DNA of 42,788 nucleotides. Source: a virus. The notes beneath the pieces were generated by a model. It ran no database searches and had not been told where the DNA came from. It saw only the letters and a list, made by a program, of their open reading frames with translations. Of this stretch, positions 1-4,994 are shown in pieces. Where the stretch lies: the IMG/VR virus record IMGVR_UViG_3300044994_000363, positions 1 through 42,788 of that record; one strand, written 5' to 3'. A program made the position numbers and the translations under genes. The number at the start of each line of letters is the position of its first letter. Positions within the stretch are counted from its first letter, which is position 1.

Positions 1-127
1 ATCCTTAGGAATCAAAAATTTCAGTTCGCTGTCGTATTGCTCATCGCCATCTACCGCTTTTTGTTCCTCAGTGAATTCACCTGTGCCTAGGGTAAATTTC
101 ACCGTATGCTGTAAGTTAATGTCTTTG
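1..127. repeat. Terminal direct repeat (circular overlap), left copy
   Basis: These 127 bases are identical to the last 127 bases of the window. The repeat runs through the middle of one open reading frame that reads continuously across the join, so it is best read as the overlap of a circular or circularly permuted genome of 42,661 bp, not as a biological long terminal repeat. Confidence 0.95.
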
Positions 128-252
128 GCTTCCATTGTTCCTGCTACATAACCATTCACAGGCTCCGGCACATTGTTTACATTATGAGCATCGTTGAATA
201 AAAGATAGCGTACACCGCTCACATTGTCGTTTCCTTCAATTTCTATGACCAT
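1..252 (-). CDS. Phage structural protein, 5' part (continues at right end)
   Basis: This is the N-terminal part of a protein of about 155 residues that crosses the circular join and ends at 42446. It begins MVIEIEGNDNVSG at 252 and overlaps the last 17 nt of the gene upstream. The reading frame continues without interruption into the right-end segment. It lies directly upstream of the capsid protease and major capsid genes, so a role in the head or tail is inferred. No family was recognised. The protein is acidic, beta-rich in appearance, and has no signal peptide or membrane segment. Confidence 0.75.
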   Translation of the reverse strand, partial: MVIEIEGNDNVSGVRYLLFNDAHNVNNVPEPVNGYVAGTMEAKDINLQHTVKFTLGTGEFTEEQKAVDGDEQYDSELKFLIPKD

Positions 253-742
253 GATTATTAAGGTATTGATGAATAGGTTTATGCTGATCGATTAAGGCAG
301 GAATATGTCGCTGGATATGCTTTATGATCGTTTCTGTGCTGAAATCGTCCTCTTTAAATCCAAAGTCATGCTGATACTGTCGGATGATAGCAGCACGTTT
401 GTGATGACATCGTTGTAATCTATTGGCAGTATAATAGAGGTTTAATTCTCGCTTGATCAACAGCTCTATGCTTTTATTAATATTGAATATCTGAGTTTTG
501 GTGAGCGTGCATCCATTATGTTTGATAAAATCCACAGATACGCGCACATTAACTACCTCCGGAAAAGAATCCAGGTTCACAAGTTTATTCTTCCAATTGC
601 TTACAGCTTTGAAATTGGGTACCATGATGGCAAAAATTAAAGGATCATTTGCCAGCACAAGCGATGGACCTAACATCGTGCGAACGTAGGAAGCAACATA
701 TCGCTTCATTGGAATTTCAATATTGACAAGCTCATCAATCAT
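236..742 (-). CDS. Conserved hypothetical protein, first gene of head operon
   Basis: The frame is open from 796, but the ATG at 742 (MIDELVNIEIPMKRYV) is preferred because the upstream stretch carries one arm of an 11-bp inverted repeat and a promoter-like TATATTTA. The resulting protein has about 168 residues. Its N-terminus resembles small Bacteroidetes mobile-element proteins that start with an 'IPVKPYV'-like phrase; this is from memory and gives no function. The C-terminal third is rich in Lys, Arg and His and may bind nucleic acid. It overlaps the next structural gene by 17 nt and appears to lead the capsid operon that crosses the circular join. Confidence 0.7.
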   Translation of the reverse strand: MIDELVNIEIPMKRYVASYVRTMLGPSLVLANDPLIFAIMVPNFKAVSNWKNKLVNLDSFPEVVNVRVSVDFIKHNGCTLTKTQIFNINKSIELLIKRELNLYYTANRLQRCHHKRAAIIRQYQHDFGFKEDDFSTETIIKHIQRHIPALIDQHKPIHQYLNNHGHRN

Positions 743-773
743 TGGTTGTAAATATACAACTAATGAATCGAAT

Positions 774-1108
774 TTGATACCAAAAAAACAGGACAAATCA
801 ACAACTATTTTATTATTAACATGTAATATTTAATTTGTATGAAATCACAAAATAAAATTGGTATCAAATAAATGGTGTTTTTTTTTGTAATTCTGTAAGA
901 CTGTATTAATGTTTCAGAATCAAGCAATTAAGAAAAATTGAGCTCTTACAAACCGATTTGTAATTTTTGTAAGACCAAGGACCTCTTACAAAATTTTTGT
1001 AATATCTCTCTTTTTATTACAGAATAATAATGAGAAGAAGAAGAATAAAGGCCGCACCACAACTGAAAAAAATCCACGACCCTTACACTCTTACAGAATT
1101 ACAAAAAA
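774..1108. other. Intergenic repeat region: iteron-like motifs, candidate origin or operator
   Basis: This AT-rich region has no large gene. It holds an 11-bp perfect inverted repeat (TTTGATACCAA at 774-784, complement at 858-868) and a longer inverted pair built on TTGTAATTCTGTAAG (about 887-901) and CTTACAGAATTACAA (about 1088-1102). Between these are further copies of CTCTTACAAA and TTTTTGTAAG. Repeated TTACAAA/TTTGTAA motifs in both orientations suggest binding sites for a replication initiator or a repressor. Which protein binds is not shown by the sequence. Confidence 0.5.
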
Positions 1109-1176
1109 AAACGGAAAATTTGCAGCATAAAATAAGGAGTAGGGGTAGCAATGAGGCGAAAATGCTGAATGCGTAA
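1030..1176 (+). CDS. Possible small basic protein (48 aa)
   Basis: This short plus-strand frame encodes MRRRRIKAAPQLKKIHD and so on, 48 residues, strongly basic at the N-terminus. It fills most of a space between divergent minus-strand genes and is followed within 12 nt by a strong hairpin, which supports a transcript on this strand. Against it, one arm of the long inverted repeat lies inside the frame, so the region may instead be purely a regulatory or origin site. No family was recognised. Confidence 0.3.
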   Translation: MRRRRIKAAPQLKKIHDPYTLTELQKKTENLQHKIRSRGSNEAKMLNA

Positions 1177-1187
1177 GTCATAAAATG

Positions 1188-1219
1188 CGAAAGCCCTCCA
1201 TGCAAATGGCGGGCTTTCG
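1188..1219. terminator. Strong hairpin between convergent units
   Basis: CGAAAGCCC and GGGCTTTCG form a stem, extended by CCAT/ATGG around a short loop. It sits between the possible plus-strand small gene and the end of the minus-strand regulator at 1242. The minus-strand side is followed by GCATTTTA, so it probably ends transcription in that direction and perhaps in both. Confidence 0.65.
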
Positions 1220-1241
1220 TGCTGTATGATTAGACTTCGTG

Positions 1242-1544
1242 CTAAGATTCTTCAGTGCTTATTGCCTTGGGATATGGCTTCCAATTTTGGCGAAGTGCAT
1301 CAGTTATAGGTGTATCGCCTTTAATTTCTGCAATGGCCGGATATAAATGTAAGGCATCGCAAATCAGAAGGAATTGTTTCATGCCAAGCCAAAATTCGGC
1401 TTGTTCGGCTCTTATGATTGTTCGTACTCCCAAGCCTGTTTTTTTTGCTACATGAGCCTGTGAGTAGCCTAATTCTAATCTTCTCGATCTTAAGATAACT
1501 GCAATCATTTTGCGAGCTTCTTCCATTACATTGTTCTTTGCCAT
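1242..1544 (-). CDS. XRE-family helix-turn-helix regulator
   Basis: The 100-residue protein carries a Cro/CI-type helix-turn-helix at about residues 15-55. The phrase RRLELGYSQAHVAKKTGLGVRT is cut here at RRLELGYSQAHVAKKTGLGV and shows the 'S/T-Q-x-x-V/L-A-x-x-x-G/T' recognition pattern. It probably binds DNA as a dimer and regulates phage or host genes. It follows the Myb-like protein gene with a gap of 19 nt and ends against a hairpin. It is not next to the integrase, so it is more likely an accessory regulator than the main lysogeny repressor. Confidence 0.8.
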   Translation of the reverse strand: MAKNNVMEEARKMIAVILRSRRLELGYSQAHVAKKTGLGVRTIIRAEQAEFWLGMKQFLLICDALHLYPAIAEIKGDTPITDALRQNWKPYPKAISTEES

Positions 1545-1563
1545 TTTTTGTGATTTATTTTAT

Positions 1564-2118
1564 TCATGCTAACCTCCATATCCTGCAAAATTGCACATCT
1601 TCAATTTTCTCTGTCTTTCTAATAGAAAAAAGATATTGAGGCTTATTCTTGGCTTTTTGCGAATTTATAATTAAATATTTTTGACTATTCACTATAGCCT
1701 TATCATTTTCCGGAAAACTAAAAGAATCGCCAACTTTCATTTTTTCCAAAATTTCGAAATAATTATCTGACTTTGAATAAAATGGAACTACGCCTTTCTC
1801 TATGTTTTCAAAATATGTTTTTTTGCTTTTTCTAATTTTAGAAATCCTAAATTTTGAAATATACTTTGAAATACCACCTTGCGATCTCCCAAGTTGCTTT
1901 GCTATTTCATTAATTGAAAGCTTGCCGAGATTTTCTTGTATGAATACCTTTTCCTCTTCGGAATAAGGGTTCATTTCCCTTCGTATTAATCCCATTTCTT
2001 TTAATTTCTGGGCAATTCCATCTATAGACCTGTCTAATTCTTTTGCAAGTGTTGCGTTTGTTTTTTCTAAGAAATTTTCTTTTAAGAAAAATTCTTCTTC
2101 TTCCGTGTACTTTCTCAT
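1564..2118 (-). CDS. DNA-binding protein with two SANT/Myb-like HTH repeats
   Basis: The 184-residue protein begins with two related repeats. Residues 1-45 contain YTEEEEFFLKENFLEKTNATLA and a helix with LDRSIDGIAQKL; residues 50-90 contain YSEEEKVFIQENLGKLSINE and QLGRSQGGISKYI. This 'sEEE..FI..N....s..eIA..LgRS..gI' pattern is typical of Myb/SANT-like or GcrA-like helix-turn-helix domains. The C-terminal half, with GDSFSFPENDKAIVNSQKYL, resembles small phage domains of unknown role. The gene lies 1 nt after the 67-residue gene and shares its promoter. A transcription regulator is the simplest reading. Confidence 0.65.
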   Translation of the reverse strand: MRKYTEEEEFFLKENFLEKTNATLAKELDRSIDGIAQKLKEMGLIRREMNPYSEEEKVFIQENLGKLSINEIAKQLGRSQGGISKYISKFRISKIRKSKKTYFENIEKGVVPFYSKSDNYFEILEKMKVGDSFSFPENDKAIVNSQKYLIINSQKAKNKPQYLFSIRKTEKIEDVQFCRIWRLA

Positions 2119-2119
2119 G

Positions 2120-2323
2120 CTAATTATTTTTGCAAACTCTTTTTAATCTTTCCAAATCAATTTTTTTTACATCATCAGCATTTTTCGTAGCATCAATTAA
2201 CGGCATGTTGTTAGTTGTTGCTGTCCAAGATTTCCCTGTTACGGGACTTGTGTAAGTTACTTTGTAATGACCGTAACCTGAAGGTTGGAAAGAAAAGTCT
2301 GATAATTTGATTGAATTTTTCAT
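2120..2323 (-). CDS. Small conserved hypothetical protein (67 aa)
   Basis: The protein has a core phrase YGHYKVTYTSPVTGKSW that I recognise as common in short Bacteroidetes mobile-element proteins of unknown function. It has no signal peptide or membrane segment. It is transcribed from a 101-bp promoter and leader that is almost identical to the one in front of the 178-residue gene at 31890, so the two genes should be expressed together. It lies back to back with the tracrRNA-like gene, with the two promoters pointing away from each other. Confidence 0.7.
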   Translation of the reverse strand: MKNSIKLSDFSFQPSGYGHYKVTYTSPVTGKSWTATTNNMPLIDATKNADDVKKIDLERLKRVCKNN

Positions 2324-2328
2324 TTTGC

Positions 2329-2429
2329 TTTGCCCTTTTTTTTGTTCTCGGTTGCGGGTCCGAGTTTTAAGTTATTGATTAAATTCTTGACAAATATACG
2401 TGCCATTTTTGACACTACCAAATTTTTTT
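2329..2429 (-). promoter_or_regulatory. Duplicated 101-bp promoter and leader, copy 1
   Basis: On the minus strand this element has TTTG (2422-2419), 20 nt, then TATATTTG (2398-2391), an excellent match to the Bacteroidetes housekeeping promoter. The leader carries a hairpin, CTCGG-ACCCGCAA-CCGAG, followed by an A-rich stretch and AAGGGCAAA just before the start codon. The second copy at 31896-31996 is identical at about 100 of 101 positions. Conservation of the hairpin suggests that the transcript leader matters as well as the promoter. Confidence 0.85.
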
Positions 2430-2458
2430 GAAAAATTTTAATCTTTTTTTTATATTTG
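2427..2458 (+). promoter_or_regulatory. Promoter of the tracrRNA-like gene
   Basis: On the plus strand TTTG at 2427-2430 is followed after exactly 20 nt by TATATTTG at 2451-2458. This matches the Bacteroidetes promoter consensus. A start point about 6 nt downstream would put the first transcribed base close to 2464, just at the predicted anti-repeat. The -33 box touches the end of the duplicated minus-strand promoter element, so the two units are tightly back to back. Confidence 0.8.
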
Positions 2459-2463
2459 ACACC

Positions 2464-2540
2464 GAAAGCAAATCACAATAAGGCTTTAGCCGCAGTGAAA
2501 AAGCACTTTACGCCAGCTATACGTTGGCGTTCTTTTTTTT
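2464..2540 (+). ncRNA. tracrRNA-like RNA of the phage Cas9 locus
   Basis: The predicted transcript is about 75 nt. It opens with a short anti-repeat (GAAAGCAAATCACAA), then the TAAGGC nexus, as in the ACAATAAGGC of known type II-C tracrRNAs. Three stems follow: GGC-TTTA-GCC, AGTG-AAAAAG-CACT, and ACGCCA/TGGCGT, the last running into TTCTTTTTTTT as an intrinsic terminator. It has its own promoter and converges on the Cas9 operon, its terminal T-run overlapping the stop codon of the dioxygenase gene. The anti-repeat complements TTGTGATTTGCTTTC, which from memory is the beginning of a repeat in Bacteroides type II-C arrays. No partner repeat array is visible in the window. Confidence 0.82.
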
Positions 2541-3252
2541 ACCCCATTCCATTCACGCTGTAGAATACAATAGAGTCTCTGTAATCTCCATCAAAGGCAC
2601 TTACTCCATGCATTATCTCCCTTACGTTTAATATTGCCAGCGAATAGCTCTTACTATCGATGCACATATCTAATTCCGGTAGCACCAGTTTGCCGCCATT
2701 GCCTTTTATCTTATAAAATATCAGATTTAAAACGCCAGGTAACGAAGCTGTATCATAATGCAAACCAAGCAAGCCATTGTAATTGACAGAGCCACTTGTG
2801 TAATGGTTGCTGATGCAAACGCTTTTTTCGCAGAGTAAATTCTGTTGTCTTTTTTGAGCTTCAAAAATTGCAGCCAGTTCGTCACTTTTTTCGCTGGCGA
2901 ATTTTACACCAAGCTCGGCCAATAATGAAATGGCTTTGAGGATGTTTTTGTTTCCCGCTTCTTTGTGAAAGGCAGCTATGGTGCATTTGTGCCTGCCTAA
3001 ACTGCCATCAGTTCTTAGCCCGCCAAAAAATATGGATTCCAATTGCCTGCCGCCATATACATGAGGAATGAAGGATTTTTTATCATTCCTGCATCCTTCA
3101 ATGATGTAGTCAATCAAGTATTGAATGTTAGCATTTGTTTCCGGGAAGAATGCGCCTACGATTTTGCCTTTGTTCCTGATGATGGTTTCAGTAGTTACAT
3201 TTGGCTCATGCCAACCTGGGATATCTCGTTCTTTATAGTCTGTTAATTTCAT
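2539..3252 (-). CDS. 2OG-Fe(II) dioxygenase, TET/JBP-like (putative DNA base hydroxylase)
   Basis: The 237-residue protein has the metal and cofactor signature of 2-oxoglutarate/Fe(II) dioxygenases: His165 and Asp167 in GLHYDTASL, distal His215 in REIMHGV, and Arg225 in DYRDSIVFY for 2OG binding. The order HxD, GGKLVLPE, HGV, R-x-S-x-V-x-Y resembles the TET/JBP group, which oxidises methyl groups of thymine or 5-methylcytosine in DNA, and occurs in phages. The assignment to a DNA substrate is inference; a protein or small-molecule substrate is possible. The gene is last in the Cas9 operon, overlapping the upstream coiled-coil gene by 20 nt. Confidence 0.72.
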   Translation of the reverse strand: MKLTDYKERDIPGWHEPNVTTETIIRNKGKIVGAFFPETNANIQYLIDYIIEGCRNDKKSFIPHVYGGRQLESIFFGGLRTDGSLGRHKCTIAAFHKEAGNKNILKAISLLAELGVKFASEKSDELAAIFEAQKRQQNLLCEKSVCISNHYTSGSVNYNGLLGLHYDTASLPGVLNLIFYKIKGNGGKLVLPELDMCIDSKSYSLAILNVREIMHGVSAFDGDYRDSIVFYSVNGMG

Positions 3253-3481
3253 TTTCTATTTCATTTACTTCGGTTTCTAAAATGGCTATGACTGAAAGCA
3301 GCCTGTTGCGCCTGATGAATTGATTATAATTTTGGTACATTCTCTCAATCCTGTTGTCAATTTCTGATAATAGCATTTCATCCACAGGTTCGGGTAAATC
3401 AATATTAAAGCATGGTTGATATGCTTGTTTTTTTTCTTCGATGCCGTTAAGGAAGTTCATTGTTGAGTGTTTTAGTATCAA
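3233..3481 (-). CDS. Small coiled-coil protein in Cas9 operon (82 aa)
   Basis: The protein of 82 residues starts within the end of the helicase gene (35 nt overlap) and ends inside the start of the dioxygenase gene. Residues 35-80 (LLSEIDNRIERMYQNYNQFI and ILETEVNEIENEINRL) are predicted coiled coil with heptad leucine, isoleucine and methionine. A start at Met8 (MNFLNGIEEKK) is also possible and would shorten the overlap. The function is unknown; a scaffold or adaptor between the helicase and dioxygenase is only a guess from the translational coupling. Confidence 0.65.
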   Translation of the reverse strand: MILKHSTMNFLNGIEEKKQAYQPCFNIDLPEPVDEMLLSEIDNRIERMYQNYNQFIRRNRLLSVIAILETEVNEIENEINRL

Positions 3482-4994
3482 TTTTCATGAATTGGGAAAT
3501 ATCGCTGCTTAAATCAACCTTTCTTTCGTATAGATCATTCACATAGCCTTCTACGCTATTGGCTATATAGATATTGTGCGTGTAGGTTTGTTTTTTTTGG
3601 ACCAGTCGGTCGATCCTGCCGATGCCCTGAAAGCGATGGATAGGGTTTAGTGAATGGCCAAACATTACTACATGGTTTGCATTAGGGAAATCCAGCAATT
3701 CGGAGCCACAGCCATAACTTGCCAGCAACACCCTACATTTCCCCTCTCTGAATAAGTGAATGGCCAGGGCATTGTCATCATCATATTGCTGCCCATGTAA
3801 TTCAATGAATGATATTGATGCCCGGTGCAATGCTTCTCTTGCTATTGCAATGTCAGCATAACGGCCGTTAACTGTAAAACCAAACACAATTACCTGATCA
3901 TCATGAGGTATTAAATGTAGTATTTCAATGAGTTTGTTTTTTTTCAACTCTGCGCCTCCTGCGCGATAGCAGCATTGCACCATTGAGGTGAAAACATCTA
4001 CAATGCTTTGTTTCTCTTTGATGAATTTATTAGCCCGATTGTAAAGTAAATTCATAGCCTGAGACTGCGTGGCGTTCAGCATTAATTTATAATCCTTGCT
4101 AATGCTTTTCCGGTTGTCGTAATCATACCGGTTGCGATGGAAAATATAAGGAGAAACGGATTGCAAAAAATTGAGCATAGATTTTACCCCTCTAATTTTT
4201 TCGCCTTTCACATTCAAATAGTGGTGCGCTTTTTTTCCTTCCTCAATGATTATTCTTTTGTCTATACAGAAGAAAATTCCGAATAAATCAAGTACGCCAT
4301 TGATGCAGCTTGTGGCTGTCAATCCATGCACATACCCGGCTTTATGCAGGCTCACCCTTATGTTATTGGCCAGCTTACAGTCGGGGGTTTCGTTGATGGC
4401 GATGATGCCATTTTTCACCCTATGCGCTTCATCAATAATAACACAATCGTTTTCATTTATCAGCAAATCCTGGTTGTAGCTAAACCAATTAATGCTTACT
4501 ACATTGGTTTCAATAGCAGGATTAAGCCAACGTTTGAATGAAGTGTTTAATTGCTCAATGGCTCTTTCATATTGCGGGGTGATCCAGTAAAGGCGTTTAA
4601 TCTTTCCATGATTAAAAAGGGTGTTTGCAACCTCAATTCCAATCTTTGTTTTGCCGGAACCTGTCCACAACCAAATTAGGCTGCGTTTCAATTTTACTGC
4701 AAATTCCACCGCTTCTTTTTGTATCTGCACCAAATCAGCAGGGTAGTCTTTTTCTTCTATGCCGGTTACCCACTTTATTGATGCAGGTGGCTTTTGTTGC
4801 AATATTTCGGCAAGGGAAATATCAGTGAATAAATGGTTGGTTTCAAACCAATCATCCACAACCACATCATAGCCTACCGATGCAGGTTTCATATCTATGA
4901 TAGCAGCGTTTGGAATCCAAAACTTGCTGCCATTCATAAATAGCTTTGCCTTATGGGTTTGTTTCAGTAGCGATATTTGTCTTGCTATTTTCAA
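3447..4994 (-). CDS. SF2 helicase/translocase, SNF2-like
   Basis: The 515-residue protein has superfamily 2 motifs: Walker A TGSGKT at residues 111-116, DEAH at 188-191, TATS at 226-229, and in the second lobe LASYGCGSELLDFPNANHVV followed by NPIHRFQGIGRIDRLVQKKQ, the QxxGRxxR motif VI of SNF2-type enzymes. It should couple ATP hydrolysis to movement on duplex DNA. There is no nuclease or methylase domain attached. The start overlaps the end of cas9 by 44 nt, indicating translational coupling. Phages often carry SNF2-like proteins in replication regions, but this one is placed with the Cas9 homologue, so remodelling or opening of DNA at the Cas9-bound site is a reasonable hypothesis. Confidence 0.88.
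   Translation of the reverse strand: MKIARQISLLKQTHKAKLFMNGSKFWIPNAAIIDMKPASVGYDVVVDDWFETNHLFTDISLAEILQQKPPASIKWVTGIEEKDYPADLVQIQKEAVEFAVKLKRSLIWLWTGSGKTKIGIEVANTLFNHGKIKRLYWITPQYERAIEQLNTSFKRWLNPAIETNVVSINWFSYNQDLLINENDCVIIDEAHRVKNGIIAINETPDCKLANNIRVSLHKAGYVHGLTATSCINGVLDLFGIFFCIDKRIIIEEGKKAHHYLNVKGEKIRGVKSMLNFLQSVSPYIFHRNRYDYDNRKSISKDYKLMLNATQSQAMNLLYNRANKFIKEKQSIVDVFTSMVQCCYRAGGAELKKNKLIEILHLIPHDDQVIVFGFTVNGRYADIAIAREALHRASISFIELHGQQYDDDNALAIHLFREGKCRVLLASYGCGSELLDFPNANHVVMFGHSLNPIHRFQGIGRIDRLVQKKQTYTHNIYIANSVEGYVNDLYERKVDLSSDISQFMKIDTKTLNNELP

Noticed and set aside
1548-1565. TTGTGATTTATTTTATT similar to the predicted crRNA repeat start
   Set aside because: Only the 9-nt TTGTGATTT is shared. 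It lies in the AT-rich leader between two regulator genes and no repeat continuation is visible.
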